Source of the DNA: Treponema sp.
Lineage (GTDB): Bacteria > Spirochaetota > Spirochaetia > Treponematales > Treponemataceae
Reading direction: 5' to 3'
NCBI GenBank assembly: GCA_022510845.1
Contig: JAFLSR010000005.1
Span: forward strand, 27,756-91,755
Length of the DNA: 64,000 bases
Shown here: positions 1 to 8,937 of the stretch, piece by piece
How the letters are laid out: every line of letters starts with the position of its first letter
Numbering within the stretch: position 1 is the first letter of the stretch
Notes under the pieces: model-generated
The model's database searches: none
What the model was told of the DNA's origin: nothing
Seen by the model: the letters and a program-made list of their open reading frames with translations, nothing else
Position numbers and translations under genes: made by a program

Positions 1-2
1 AC

Positions 3-74
3 GTGGCTTACGTCAAGCACGCGAACAACAAGACTGGCCAATGGGAATTTGTCGCCATTCAATCAGTCAAATAA
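3..74 (+). CDS. C-terminal end of a protein, probably the ABC substrate-binding protein of the liv system (partial)
   Basis: An open frame enters from the left edge and ends at TAA 72-74. The last residues read VAYVKHANNKTGQWEFVAIQ and then SVK. About 23 residues are visible, too few for a family assignment. The call rests on context: livHMGF follows on the same strand, and a periplasmic LivJ/LivK-type binding protein normally precedes these genes. The ending, an aromatic residue followed by a short hydrophilic tail, is compatible with that family but not diagnostic. Confidence 0.45.
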   Translation: MAYVKHANNKTGQWEFVAIQSVK

Positions 75-342
75 TTTTGAGTTCAAGCAAGTTGCGTGCG
101 CGGCAAGTTCAATAATTGCCGCCCATGCATAGATGCGAGTTTTGTACAAACTTTTGGTTTGTGCAAAACTCGGTAGCAAGCCAACGTTTTGCAACGCGTG
201 AGGGATGCGAAAGGCGCGTGAGTGTTCCGGGCGACGCGGTGGCGGCGACCGGAATGAAGCGAAAGCGAAACCTGTAGCAGCCCGACCGCCGCTTTGCGGC
301 GGTCACGCCCTCTTATAAATTTGGCTTGTTTTTTGTTTTGTT
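75..342. other. Intergenic region with strong hairpins before livH
   Basis: No credible gene is seen. A 16-bp stem with one wobble runs 136-151/157-172 and starts CGAGTTTTG. A perfect 9-bp stem GACCGCCGC/GCGGCGGTC lies at 284-292/296-304. Neither is followed by a clear T-run, so they are not obvious intrinsic terminators. They may attenuate or process transcript between the binding-protein gene and the liv permease genes. The CGAGTTTT-type stem recurs at 8938, 28042 and 40200. Confidence 0.5.
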
Positions 343-1230
343 ATGGAAAATTTTTTTAGAACGAATTTGCCCTATATCCTCGCTGGAATTTCCACTGGCG
401 GTCAATACGCGCTCATTTCAATTGGCTACACGATGGTCTACGGAATTCTCCGACTGATAAATTTTGCGCACGGAGATGTCTTTATGGCGGCAGGGCTTGT
501 TTTGATTTATGCCGCTACAATTTTGCCGCTTTACATTTCCATTCCGCTGATGATTGTGGTTACCGTGGCGATTGGTTTTGCAATTGAGCGCGTGGCTTAC
601 AGGCCGCTTCGTTCCGCGCCCAGAATGTCCGTGATGATTTCCGCAATTGGAGTTTCGTATTTGATTCAAAATCTCGCGCTCTACATTACTGGCGGACTTA
701 CAAAATATTATCCGCCGATTCCTTGGATAAGCGATTCGATTCAAATTGCAGGAGCGATGACAAAGCGCGTTACTGTAATCACGCCTTTTTTGACGATTGC
801 GCTTGTGGTGGCTTTGGTGATTTTGATTCGCAAGACAAAAATCGGAATGGCGATGCGCACGGTTTCGCGCGATTTTGAAACCGCCCAACTTATGGGAATA
901 AAACTTGATTCTGTTATAAGCACGACTTTTGTGATAGGAACTTTTTTGGCTGCGGTCGGCTCGATTTTGTTTTTCTCCAATTATACTGGCGTGACGCCAA
1001 CTGTCGGCGCGATGCCCGGCCTAAAGGCTTTTGTGGCGGCGGTGTTTGGCGGAATCGGTTCGATTCCGGGAGCCGTCATCGGCGCGTTTTTGATTGGCGT
1101 GTGCGAAAACATCATCAAAGGAATGGGACTGACTACGTTCAGCGATGCGTTCACTTTCGTTTTGCTGATTTTGGTTTTGATGTTCATGCCCACAGGAATT
1201 TTCGGAGAAAAGGCGACTGACAAAGTGTGA
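343..1230 (+). CDS. livH: Branched-chain amino acid ABC transporter permease LivH
   Basis: A 295-residue polytopic inner-membrane protein, one of the two permease subunits of a high-affinity branched-chain amino acid importer. The N-terminal GISTGGQYALISIGYTMVYG and the LINFAHGD motif are hallmarks of LivH. Near the C-terminus, GGIGSIPGAVIGAFLIG matches the cytoplasmic loop that contacts the ATPases. The length is normal. The ATG at 343 is not preceded by a good Shine-Dalgarno sequence. It heads livHMGF, separated from livM by 162 bp, an unusually wide gap for this operon. The substrate could also be another hydrophobic amino acid or a related solute. Confidence 0.93.
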   Translation: MENFFRTNLPYILAGISTGGQYALISIGYTMVYGILRLINFAHGDVFMAAGLVLIYAATILPLYISIPLMIVVTVAIGFAIERVAYRPLRSAPRMSVMISAIGVSYLIQNLALYITGGLTKYYPPIPWISDSIQIAGAMTKRVTVITPFLTIALVVALVILIRKTKIGMAMRTVSRDFETAQLMGIKLDSVISTTFVIGTFLAAVGSILFFSNYTGVTPTVGAMPGLKAFVAAVFGGIGSIPGAVIGAFLIGVCENIIKGMGLTTFSDAFTFVLLILVLMFMPTGIFGEKATDKV

Positions 1231-1392
1231 ATATGGAAAGCGCAAAAGACATTGCGCAATTTGGATAAGGGCTTTGTGTTGCCGTGCGGAACACAAATTT
1301 TCGCTTCCGCTGTTGCTAGGTCGCAAAGCAAAACTCGCGGAGTGATTTTGGTTGCGAAAGCGAGCGAAATCCGCATGGGCGATTTTTGAATT

Positions 1393-2544
1393 ATGAATGG
1401 CGTAAATATGAATGAAATGAATTCTCAAAAAAGTTGCTGCGCGAATTCGCACGAAAAAAAAGTGCGCGACATGATTGTGGGATTTTCTCTGCTCGCGTTT
1501 TTGTTCGTCTTGATTTTCGCGCTTGAAAAAATTCTTCCGCGCACTTCGATGTTGTTCACGGTTTTAAAAAAAGGCGCGATTTACGCGCTTGTCGCAGTTT
1601 CGATGAATTTGCTCAATGGATTTACGGGGCTTTTTTCGCTGGGGCAGGCGGGATTTATGATGATTGGCGCGTACACCTACGCCGTGTTCACGATTCCTGT
1701 TTCGCAACGCGCGGCGGTCTACCAATATTTTGACGGCGGAATAATCCAATTCACGATTCCGATTTTTGCGGCGATAATTTTGGCAGGGCTTGTGGCGGCG
1801 TTCTTCGCATTTTTGATTGGACTTCCTGTCCTGCATTTGAAGTCAGACTATCTTGCGATTGCCACGCTTGGATTTTCAGAAATTATGCGCGCGATTTTTC
1901 AGTGGGACAAACTCGGAATCGTTACGAACGGCTCGAACCTTTTGCGAAAGTATCCGGTTTTCCGCTCGACGCTTTTTCCGTTCGCAGTGAGCGCGGTGTG
2001 CATAGCCTTAATTGTGCTTTTAATCAATTCAACTTACGGACGCGCGTTCAAGGCGATTCGCGATGACGAAGTGGCGGCCGAGGCGATGGGAATAAATTTG
2101 GCGCACCACAAAAGAATGAGTTTTGCGATTTCATCTTTTTTTGCTGGAATTTCCGGCGCGCTTTTGGCGATGTTCCAAACCACGATTCAGGCGAACCAAT
2201 TCAAAAGCGCGATGACTTACGAGATTTTGCTCATCGTCGTCATCGGCGGAATCGGAAGCATTACAGGAAGTTGCATTTCTTCAATGCTTTTCATCGCGCT
2301 TTCGGAATGGTGGCTGCGATTTTTGGACAACGATTCGCTCGGCATTCCGTTTTTACGGCCAGGATTTCGCAAGGTAGTTTTTTCCGTGGCAATTATGGCA
2401 ATCGTGCTTTTTTATCAGCGCGGAATCATGGGCGAAAAAGAATTTTCGATTGGCGCGATTTTGAAATTCTTCAAATCCATTCCGCAAAAATTTTCTAAAG
2501 CGAATCGCAAAAATTCAAAAAATGAAATTGGAGGCGCACAATGA
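1393..2544 (+). CDS. livM: Branched-chain amino acid ABC transporter permease LivM
   Basis: A 383-residue second permease subunit. After a hydrophilic N-terminal tail of about 30 residues come multiple membrane spans. The family motifs LNGFTGLFSLGQAGFMMIGA and VVIGGIGSITGS are both present. The start is uncertain: ATG at 1393 is used, but an in-frame ATG at 1408 is close and neither has a clear ribosome site. The stop overlaps the livG start as ATGA, implying translational coupling. The 162-bp gap before it contains several short inverted repeats, such as TTGTGTTGCCGTGCGGAACACAA-like pairing around 1273-1295, but no gene. Confidence 0.9.
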   Translation: MNGVNMNEMNSQKSCCANSHEKKVRDMIVGFSLLAFLFVLIFALEKILPRTSMLFTVLKKGAIYALVAVSMNLLNGFTGLFSLGQAGFMMIGAYTYAVFTIPVSQRAAVYQYFDGGIIQFTIPIFAAIILAGLVAAFFAFLIGLPVLHLKSDYLAIATLGFSEIMRAIFQWDKLGIVTNGSNLLRKYPVFRSTLFPFAVSAVCIALIVLLINSTYGRAFKAIRDDEVAAEAMGINLAHHKRMSFAISSFFAGISGALLAMFQTTIQANQFKSAMTYEILLIVVIGGIGSITGSCISSMLFIALSEWWLRFLDNDSLGIPFLRPGFRKVVFSVAIMAIVLFYQRGIMGEKEFSIGAILKFFKSIPQKFSKANRKNSKNEIGGAQ

Positions 2545-3383
2545 ATTCCTCCGAAGCAGTTTTGAAAATGTGCGATGTCACGATGCAGTTTGGCGGCGTG
2601 CTTGCAGTGAATTCGCTTTCGCTGCAAGTGAACAAAAATGAAATCGTTTCTCTCATCGGACCTAACGGTGCCGGCAAGACGACCGCATTCAATGTAGTGA
2701 CCGGCGTTTACGCTCCGACGAACGGCGCGGTTTTTTTTGACGGCGAAGAAATCGTGGAAAATTTTCCGCGCGGCAAAATGAAAAAAATGTACGGCGGAAC
2801 GGAGCGCGGAAAATACAACAGGCGAATCGAGCCGACTCCCGACAAAATCACGAAGGCGGGAATCGCGCGCACATTCCAAAATATCAGACTTTGGAAAAGC
2901 CAGACGGTTTTTGACAATGTTTTGATTGCGAAACATTTGCGGCGCACAAGCAATGTTTTTTCTGCGACCTTCCGTCTGAACGCAAAAGAAGAAAAAATTC
3001 AGCGCGAAGAAACTTTGGAACTTTTGCGCATTTTGAATCTGTATGAAGTGCGTGATGAAATCTGCACATCGCTTCCTTATGGCTTGCAGCGCCGCTTGGA
3101 AATCGCGCGCGCTTTGGCGACCAAGCCCAAACTTCTTCTGCTTGACGAGCCTGCCGCTGGAATGAATCCGCAGGAGACTTTCGAACTTACGGAATTCATT
3201 CAAAAGATTCGCGATGATTTTTGCCTCACCGTTTTTATGATTGAGCATCACATGGATTTGGTGATGAACATTTCCGACAGAATTTATGTTTTGAATTTTG
3301 GCGCGCTCATTGCGCATGGAACTCCGCAGGAAGTGCAAAACAATCCGATTGTAATTTCCGCGTACTTGGGAGAAGAAAGATGA
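2541..3383 (+). CDS. livG: Branched-chain amino acid ABC transporter ATP-binding protein LivG
   Basis: A 280-residue cytoplasmic ATPase of the liv importer. Walker A is GPNGAGKTT near residue 40, the ABC signature is LPYGLQRRLEIARAL and Walker B is LLLLDEPAAGMN. The long segment between Walker A and the Q-loop (around GGTERGKYNRR, then GIARTFQNIRLW) is the insertion typical of LivG rather than LivF. The ribosome site GGAGG lies just upstream, inside livM. The start overlaps the livM stop and the stop overlaps the livF start (both ATGA), so livM-G-F are one coupled unit. Confidence 0.94.
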   Translation: MNSSEAVLKMCDVTMQFGGVLAVNSLSLQVNKNEIVSLIGPNGAGKTTAFNVVTGVYAPTNGAVFFDGEEIVENFPRGKMKKMYGGTERGKYNRRIEPTPDKITKAGIARTFQNIRLWKSQTVFDNVLIAKHLRRTSNVFSATFRLNAKEEKIQREETLELLRILNLYEVRDEICTSLPYGLQRRLEIARALATKPKLLLLDEPAAGMNPQETFELTEFIQKIRDDFCLTVFMIEHHMDLVMNISDRIYVLNFGALIAHGTPQEVQNNPIVISAYLGEER

Positions 3384-4165
3384 AAACGAAAAGCGCAGAA
3401 AAAAATCTTTCGAGTCCTGCAGAAATTTCTTGCACCGAAAATTCAAATTGTATCTTGCGCGTAAAAAATCTTTTCGTTTCTTACGGCGGAATCAACGCTC
3501 TTCGCGGAGTGAATGTCGATGTGGCGCAAGGTCAAATCGTTTCTCTGATTGGCGCGAACGGGGCGGGAAAATCCACGCTGCTTCGCACAATCAGCGGCTT
3601 GGTCAAAGCGCAAAGCGGAAGCATCGAATTTCAGGGCGAAGAAATATCAGGGGCTGCAATCGATTCGATTTGCAAAAAAGGAATCGCGCTCGTTCCTGAA
3701 GGGCGGCGCGTTTTTACGGATTTGACCGTTGCGGAAAATTTGAAAATCGGCGCGTACTTGAGACGAGACAAGGCGCAAATCCAAAAGGACACGGATTGGG
3801 TCTACGAACTTTTTCCGCGTTTGAAAGAACGCTCATGGCAATACGCGGGCACGCTCAGCGGCGGCGAACAGCAGATGCTCGCCGTTGGACGCGCTTTGAT
3901 GAGCCGCCCGCGCCTTATTATGATGGACGAGCCTTCGCTTGGACTGGCTCCGCTCATCGTCCAGCAAATTTTCGCGATCATTCAAGAAATAAAAAAGCGC
4001 GGCGTTACGATTCTGCTCATCGAACAGAACGCGAACATGGCGCTGAAAATTGCCGACAACGCCTATGTTTTGGAAACAGGCGAAATCACTTTGCAAGGAA
4101 GCGGCGAGGAACTTTTGCAAAACGAAAAAGTGCGCGAGGCGTATTTGGGCAAGTCGAAAAATTGA
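3380..4165 (+). CDS. livF: Branched-chain amino acid ABC transporter ATP-binding protein LivF
   Basis: A 261-residue second ATPase subunit, which pairs with LivG. A roughly 25-residue N-terminal extension precedes the ABC domain. Walker A is GANGAGKSTLLRT, followed by GIALVPEGRRVFTDLTVAEN, which is characteristic of LivF. The signature LSGGEQQMLAVGRAL and Walker B LIMMDEPSLGLAP are intact. It is the last gene of the operon. A 161-bp gap follows without an evident strong terminator before the sigma-factor operon. Confidence 0.94.
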   Translation: MKTKSAEKNLSSPAEISCTENSNCILRVKNLFVSYGGINALRGVNVDVAQGQIVSLIGANGAGKSTLLRTISGLVKAQSGSIEFQGEEISGAAIDSICKKGIALVPEGRRVFTDLTVAENLKIGAYLRRDKAQIQKDTDWVYELFPRLKERSWQYAGTLSGGEQQMLAVGRALMSRPRLIMMDEPSLGLAPLIVQQIFAIIQEIKKRGVTILLIEQNANMALKIADNAYVLETGEITLQGSGEELLQNEKVREAYLGKSKN

Positions 4166-4326
4166 ACTTGAATTAAAAATGTGCCGAATTTCGCGTCAAT
4201 TTTGGAGATTGCTTTATATTGCCTGGTTGAGCGGGCAAAGATAAATTTTTGAGGACGGATTTCTGCGGAAGCGATTTCGTTTTCGTTTCGAAAATTGTTT
4301 TTCCTTGTAACAAAAAGGAGACTTAA

Positions 4327-4893
4327 TTGTTAAATGATATAGGTAATCAGAATTCGGCGGAAAATCAGCCACTGAACGCCGCCAACGAATCTGATTTCAG
4401 AAAGATATACGACGCGACGATGAATTTGCTGTTCAAGGTTTCGTTCAGAATTGTGGACGATACCGAGGCGGCGGAAGACCTTGTTCACGATTCGTACATC
4501 AAGGCGCATGAAAAGGGATTGGTTTTCCCCACGATAAATGACGCGACGTTTTGGCTCATTCGCGTGGTCAAGAACGCTTCGCTTAATTACGTCAAGCGGA
4601 AGAGCCGGGAAAAAAAGGCTTTGCAACGCGAATTCTACGAAGATCGCAGGTCAAGCACTTCCGGCGAAACCGACTTGTTGCGGGCGGAAGCCATTGAAAA
4701 GGCAAAGGAAGCGTTGCAAAAGTTGCCGGAAAACCTTCGGCAGGTTTTGATTTTGCGCGAATACGCCGATATGAATTACAAAGAAATCGGCAAGGCTTTG
4801 GGCATCACGGAAGGAAATGTAAAAGTCCGCGTGTTCAGGGCGCGCGAACAGCTTTCAAAATTGATAGGAGAAGACGATGTTTACTTGTCCTGA
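4327..4893 (+). CDS. ECF-type RNA polymerase sigma factor (sigma-70 family)
   Basis: A 188-residue extracytoplasmic-function sigma factor that would direct RNA polymerase to a stress or envelope regulon. Region 2 is seen at about residues 30-60 (FRIVDDTEAAEDLVHDSYIK). Region 4, with its helix-turn-helix, is near residues 130-180 (LRQVLILREYADMNYKEIGK, then ITEGNVKVRVFRAREQL). The start is TTG at 4327, chosen because AAAAAGGAG lies just before it and no better ATG fits. The 3' end overlaps the anti-sigma gene by 17 bp. The pair probably autoregulates, but I could not identify an ECF-type promoter with confidence. Confidence 0.9.
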   Translation: MLNDIGNQNSAENQPLNAANESDFRKIYDATMNLLFKVSFRIVDDTEAAEDLVHDSYIKAHEKGLVFPTINDATFWLIRVVKNASLNYVKRKSREKKALQREFYEDRRSSTSGETDLLRAEAIEKAKEALQKLPENLRQVLILREYADMNYKEIGKALGITEGNVKVRVFRAREQLSKLIGEDDVYLS

Positions 4894-5563
4894 AAAAGAC
4901 ATTCATTCGATTTACATCGATGGCGAATTGCCCGAAAATTTTTCCCGCGAATACGAGGCGCACATTGGCTCATGCGAAAAGTGCCGCGCCGAATTGGAAA
5001 AAATACGCGCAATGCGCGCTCTCCTTGCAAAAGATTCAGCGTCGCTCGATTTGGACAAAGACTTTATGGAAAAAAGTTTCGAGCGGTTGCAAAGTCGAAT
5101 GCGCTTCAAAAAAATCGTTTCACAAGGCGAAGACAAAAGTTTTATTGTGCCGATGCGCCGAACTTTCATTCCGATGGCAGCGGCAGCGGCGGCGGTTTTC
5201 GCGATTTTGCTTCCGCAAAAAATGAATTCTTCTCACAACACGAATATGGCGGCGCAGGATTTGCCGATAATTTCTCGTGCGCAGGAAATCACGCCCATCG
5301 CGAAAAGCGATGTCATTGTGGAAGACGGAATCCAGAACGTGGCCCTTCAAAATGCGACCGAACGAAATTCTTTGGCTGTGGCAGGGAATGTCAAGCCGCT
5401 TGAACTCAAGGCTTCAAAATTCGAAATGCTGAAATCCGAGGAAAGTGAAGAAAACGACGAAAACGGAATGAAGATTCGGCTGACGGAACTTTCCAATCTC
5501 GGTTCGATTTCCGCGGAAAATGTTTCGTTCGGGCAATTTCGTGCGCCGGACTTTCTAAAGTGA
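4877..5563 (+). CDS. Membrane-anchored zinc-finger-type anti-sigma factor
   Basis: A 228-residue probable anti-sigma factor for the preceding ECF sigma. The N-terminus has a zf-HC2-like motif (H around residue 33, then SCEKC: HIGSCEKC), the zinc-binding anti-sigma fold that clamps sigma factors. A single hydrophobic segment near residues 95-112 (FIPMAAAAAAVFAILLP) would anchor it in the inner membrane, leaving an extracytoplasmic tail of about 110 residues. It overlaps the sigma gene by 17 bp and the next gene by 4 bp (GTGA). The function is inferred from motif and context. Confidence 0.85.
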   Translation: MFTCPEKDIHSIYIDGELPENFSREYEAHIGSCEKCRAELEKIRAMRALLAKDSASLDLDKDFMEKSFERLQSRMRFKKIVSQGEDKSFIVPMRRTFIPMAAAAAAVFAILLPQKMNSSHNTNMAAQDLPIISRAQEITPIAKSDVIVEDGIQNVALQNATERNSLAVAGNVKPLELKASKFEMLKSEESEENDENGMKIRLTELSNLGSISAENVSFGQFRAPDFLK

Positions 5564-7302
5564 CGCGCCTTTCATACGCATTGCGAAAATATCCTGCCGC
5601 CCGACTTGCCGTGGCATTCGCGCTGGTGGTGATTGGAATTTTTTTGCTTTTGGTTTTCAACAGAAATGTCGCTATGCGGCCAACGCTTTTGGGAATAAGC
5701 CCTGAAGTTGGAAAGCCCGGCGACATTCTTGTATTGCGCGGCGAAGGTTTTGGAGAAGAGCGCGATTCCGCATACGTTGAAATTTGCGGAAGCCGCATCA
5801 CTGGCAGCGGATATGTTTCTTGGAAAGACGACGAAATCCAAGTGCTGGTTCCCGCAAATGTTGGCGACGGCTTTGTTTATGTGGTAACGCGCGACGGAAG
5901 ATCCGAGCCTGAATTTTTTGCGAATGAAGAAGCCATTCCAATTTTTGCGCCGTCCAATCCGATGTTGGATGTTCCGATAATTTCCGAAATCGCGCCCGCA
6001 AATCCTTCGATTGGACAACTCATCACAATTTCTGGAAAAAATTTCGGCAACGAAAAAAGGAATTCAGCGGTCTACTTTTCATCGCGTCCACAGGATTCTT
6101 CCAGCGAAACGTTTCACGATTTTGGCTCGGATTCAGAAAAAGAATATATTCCGCTCGCTTCGAAATTTCATGGATTCCTTTTGCCTTCCGATGACGATTT
6201 TGACTACGAATATTGGAGCGAAACGGAAATCCGTGTGCGAGTTCCGGACGGCGCACAAACCGGCTCGCTCTTTGTGATGACCGAAAATGGTCAGACAACA
6301 ATGTATCCGATTGCCATAAAAAGGCAAGTCGGAGAAAAAAAATTCAAGACGCGATACAGGTATCTGCTTCAAATGGTGGCGAACGTTTCTTCGATTCAAG
6401 GAAAAAGCGGTGGCACGATTACATTGTATTTTCCGCATCCCGCGGCCTATTCACAGCAACCACAAATCAGCATAACGGAAAGTGTTCCCGCGCCCGTGCT
6501 TTTGAATTATCGCGGCACATCGATTTTTCAGACTACATTGAACGCTGATTCCGACAAGGCGAATCTTTCGGACAATAAATTCAGCGCGAAGCAAACTTTT
6601 ATAATCGAGCGTTCTTCGGCGGAAACAAGGATAAATCGCGATTATGTCCACGCCTTCAATCAAAGAGACCGAATGCTTTATCGCGCCTACACACGCGCCG
6701 ATGAAATTATTCCTGCGAACGCTCCTGCGGTTTTGGAACTGCTTCCGAAGATTTATTCCAATGTCACAAATCCGTACCGGCGCGCAGAAATGATTTTCGA
6801 ATATATGACGACGAATTTTCATCTTGCAGAAAATCGCCGCCGCCAAAATTTTGAAACGCTTGACTTGATAAAAAACAAGCGGGGCGATGCTTACGCCTTT
6901 GCGGTTGTTTACACGGCTCTTTTGCGCGCGGCAGGAATTCCTGCAAGAATGCTGAGCGGAATTTTGGTGAACGCTGACAATCGAACGCAAAACCATTGGT
7001 GGAGCGAATTTTATTTGGAAGACTTCGGGTGGGTGCCTGTGGATGTCGCGCTTGGAGCGGGAATGGAATTCGAGCCTTTTCAAAATGAACGCCATCCGCC
7101 GAAATATTATTTTGGTAACATCGACGCGCAGCATATCGCGTTTTCGCTGAATCAAAATGTAATCAAGCCTTCCACGTTGAACAGCAACATCGTGCGCATT
7201 CCACACAGTTTTGCGGCGCAATCGGTTTGGGAAGAATCGCCTGCTGAAATCGAAAGTTACAGTTCGCATTGGCAAGTGCCGATTGTTTTGGGAATTTATT
7301 GA
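5560..7302 (+). CDS. TIG/IPT-domain protein with transglutaminase-like domain lacking the catalytic cysteine
   Basis: A 580-residue exported or membrane-anchored protein. One hydrophobic span lies near residues 14-32. Two IPT/TIG immunoglobulin-like domains follow (GISPEVGKPGDILVLRGEGFG, about 45-125; IAPANPSIGQLITISGKNFG, about 145-250). A transglutaminase-like domain lies at about 405-520 (LLRAAGIPARMLSG, NHWWSEFYLEDFGWVPVD). The His and Asp of the catalytic triad are visible, but the usual GDC is GDA here, so the nucleophile is missing and the domain is probably non-catalytic. The GTG start overlaps the anti-sigma stop, so sigma, anti-sigma and this protein are co-translated. It may be a surface sensor or effector of that sigma system (inference). 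Confidence 0.82.
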   Translation: MTRLSYALRKYPAARLAVAFALVVIGIFLLLVFNRNVAMRPTLLGISPEVGKPGDILVLRGEGFGEERDSAYVEICGSRITGSGYVSWKDDEIQVLVPANVGDGFVYVVTRDGRSEPEFFANEEAIPIFAPSNPMLDVPIISEIAPANPSIGQLITISGKNFGNEKRNSAVYFSSRPQDSSSETFHDFGSDSEKEYIPLASKFHGFLLPSDDDFDYEYWSETEIRVRVPDGAQTGSLFVMTENGQTTMYPIAIKRQVGEKKFKTRYRYLLQMVANVSSIQGKSGGTITLYFPHPAAYSQQPQISITESVPAPVLLNYRGTSIFQTTLNADSDKANLSDNKFSAKQTFIIERSSAETRINRDYVHAFNQRDRMLYRAYTRADEIIPANAPAVLELLPKIYSNVTNPYRRAEMIFEYMTTNFHLAENRRRQNFETLDLIKNKRGDAYAFAVVYTALLRAAGIPARMLSGILVNADNRTQNHWWSEFYLEDFGWVPVDVALGAGMEFEPFQNERHPPKYYFGNIDAQHIAFSLNQNVIKPSTLNSNIVRIPHSFAAQSVWEESPAEIESYSSHWQVPIVLGIY

Positions 7303-7444
7303 AATGTGATGAATGCAATGGGGGAGGGTAAAATGCGCAACTGAAATAGAGTTGCCGATTTTAACTTCGAGTTTTTGTTTGCTCGCGGAACTCGCATTTT
7401 CGTCTGCTTCGCAATCGAAAACCACAAAAACTCGTTTATTAATT

Positions 7445-7517
7445 GCGATTTTTCGCTTCGCTGCAAAATCGCGTTTTCAAGATTTTCAAAAATTGAAATT
7501 TTTGAAAATCTTGAAAA
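7445..7517 (+). repeat. Double-hairpin element in the pyrH leader
   Basis: Stem b is GCGATTTT (7445-7452) and AAAATCGC (7465-7472) closing the 12-nt loop TCGCTTCGCTGC. It is followed by a perfect stem c of about 20 bp, arms 7474-7494 and 7497-7517. This is the same layout as the copies at 28073 and 40118, but with different stem sequences. It ends about 5 bases before the TAGGAG ribosome site of pyrH and is in sense orientation to it. Further short inverted repeats lie upstream at 7350-7440. Confidence 0.7.
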
Positions 7518-7532
7518 TATTAGGAGAAAAAA

Positions 7533-8234
7533 ATGAATACGAAAGTTTTGTCGTTGGGCGGATCGATTGTCGCGCCTGAAAAACCGGACACTCAATTTTT
7601 GGGCGAGTTTGTGCGAATGACGCGGGAATGGATTTCCTCTTCGGAAGAAAATCGGCTCGTGCTTGTCGTGGGCGGCGGTGCACCCGCTCGGATTTATCAA
7701 AACGCCTACACGGAAACTTGCACGCTTTTGCAAACGTCGCCTTCCGAAGCCGCCGCCGACTGGATTGGCATTATGGCGACACGAATCAACGCGCAATTGG
7801 TGAAGGCGGTTTTTGGCGAACTTTGCGAAAACGATGTGGTTTACAATCCAACGGAAGAAATAAATTTCAAAGGAAAAGTTCTCGTGGCGAGCGGCTGGAA
7901 GCCAGGCTTTTCGAGCGACAACGACGCGGTTTTATTGGCAAAAAAATTCGGCGCGAACACTGTCGTTAACTTGAGCAACATAGACAAAGTTTTCACCGAT
8001 GACCCCAAAAAAAATCCCGAGGCAAAGCCGCTTGATGAAATTTCTTGGAAAGAATTTCGCGCGATGGTGGGTGATGAATGGACTCCCGGAAAAAATGTTC
8101 CGTTTGATCCGATTGCGAGCCGCGAAGCCGAGTCTGCGAATTTGACCGTGATTTGCAGCGCGGGAAAAAACATCGAAAACACGCGCCGAATTCTGCATGG
8201 CGAAAGTTACATCGGTACTACAATCCGAAATTAG
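7533..8234 (+). CDS. pyrH: UMP kinase, archaeal-type
   Basis: A 233-residue amino acid kinase-fold enzyme that converts UMP to UDP in pyrimidine nucleotide synthesis. It starts KVLSLGGSIVAPE, with the Gly-rich loop VVGGGAPAR near residue 45 and SGWKPGFSSDNDAVLLAKKF near 125. The latter is typical of the shorter archaeal-type UMP kinases, also found in spirochaetes, rather than the E. coli type. NLSNIDKVFTDDPKKNPEAK is the nucleotide-binding segment shared with aspartokinase-like kinases. TAGGAG lies 7 bp before the ATG. The leader carries a strong double hairpin. The 3' end overlaps the converging lipoprotein gene by 4 bp. Confidence 0.88.
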   Translation: MNTKVLSLGGSIVAPEKPDTQFLGEFVRMTREWISSSEENRLVLVVGGGAPARIYQNAYTETCTLLQTSPSEAAADWIGIMATRINAQLVKAVFGELCENDVVYNPTEEINFKGKVLVASGWKPGFSSDNDAVLLAKKFGANTVVNLSNIDKVFTDDPKKNPEAKPLDEISWKEFRAMVGDEWTPGKNVPFDPIASREAESANLTVICSAGKNIENTRRILHGESYIGTTIRN

Positions 8235-8821
8235 AATTCTTCAAGGGCGGAAAGAAGCGCATCCAACTTTTTTCCGTATTCCCTGTCCGCGGCCCATGTT
8301 CCTGCCAATTCAAAAACGGTGGGCGCTTTTCCGCGTGGATTCACATATTTGTAGCGGTTGTCGATGAGCGGATTTTTCAGCGCGAATTCGGAAGTAGTGC
8401 CATAGGCGTGCAAATGCTGGATGTGCGCCCGAACGCCAAGCTTTTCCGTTTTGAAAACTTCGCCGCGGTGCTCTTCATCGGTCGCGCCAAGCCCGCAATA
8501 ATTGTGCATATCCTCGCTCACCAAATTTCCGAATCGCAGGTAATTCGTTTCCAAGCACATCTGCACGAACGCCACGTCTGAGTTTATTCCTTCAGCGGCG
8601 GCTTCTTCCACATAAAATTTCGCCATCCGCGACACCCGCGATTTTTCGGCATCAGGATTTCGTTCGAGAAAAAAATCACAAAGCGACTTCGCGGATTTTA
8701 CAGGTGTGCCGCAAATTTCGCGGGAAACATTTTCTTTTTGGGGAGGGGTAACGCACGAAAAAAGCAAGAGCGAAATCAGCCCACAAAAAACAAGACGCGC
8801 TTTTAAAACGAAATTATTCAT
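8231..8821 (-). CDS. Lipoprotein with glucosaminidase-like (Bax/FlgJ-type) domain
   Basis: A 196-residue lipoprotein. The signal sequence ends LLLFSC (lipobox, Cys about residue 23). The rest resembles the mannosyl-glycoprotein endo-beta-N-acetylglucosaminidase family that cleaves peptidoglycan. SDVAFVQMCLETNYLRFGN carries the expected catalytic Glu. YCGLGATDEEHRGEVF and VRAHIQHLHAYG match downstream family motifs, as does TWAADREYGKKL near the end. The start ATG at 8821 gives the signal peptide. Longer upstream reading runs through radC antisense and is rejected. There is no Shine-Dalgarno; a TTGAGT-N17-GATATT box sits 6 nt before the ATG. It likely acts in cell-wall turnover. Confidence 0.82.
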   Translation of the reverse strand: MNNFVLKARLVFCGLISLLLFSCVTPPQKENVSREICGTPVKSAKSLCDFFLERNPDAEKSRVSRMAKFYVEEAAAEGINSDVAFVQMCLETNYLRFGNLVSEDMHNYCGLGATDEEHRGEVFKTEKLGVRAHIQHLHAYGTTSEFALKNPLIDNRYKYVNPRGKAPTVFELAGTWAADREYGKKLDALLSALEEF

Positions 8822-8827
8822 AAAAAT

Positions 8828-8856
8828 AATATCGGTAAAATCTGAAAATAACTCAA
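8828..8856 (-). promoter_or_regulatory. Possible leaderless promoter of the glucosaminidase-like lipoprotein
   Basis: On the minus strand TTGAGT (8851-8856) and GATATT (8828-8833) are separated by 17 bp. The -10 ends 6 nt before the ATG at 8821. Both boxes match consensus at 4 of 6 positions, so this is one of the weaker members of the set. Confidence 0.4.
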
Positions 8857-8937
8857 TGCAAAAATCACTTAAGCGGCGCGGCTGATTTTGTTTTTGCGTG
8901 GGCCTTCTGCGAAATTTCGTGGCAGAAATTTTAACTT

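Noticed and set aside
109..306. Minus-strand reading frame of 65 codons near the left edge
   Set aside because: It runs through the hairpins of the intergenic region, has no ribosome site and an Arg/Ser-rich sequence typical of a chance frame.
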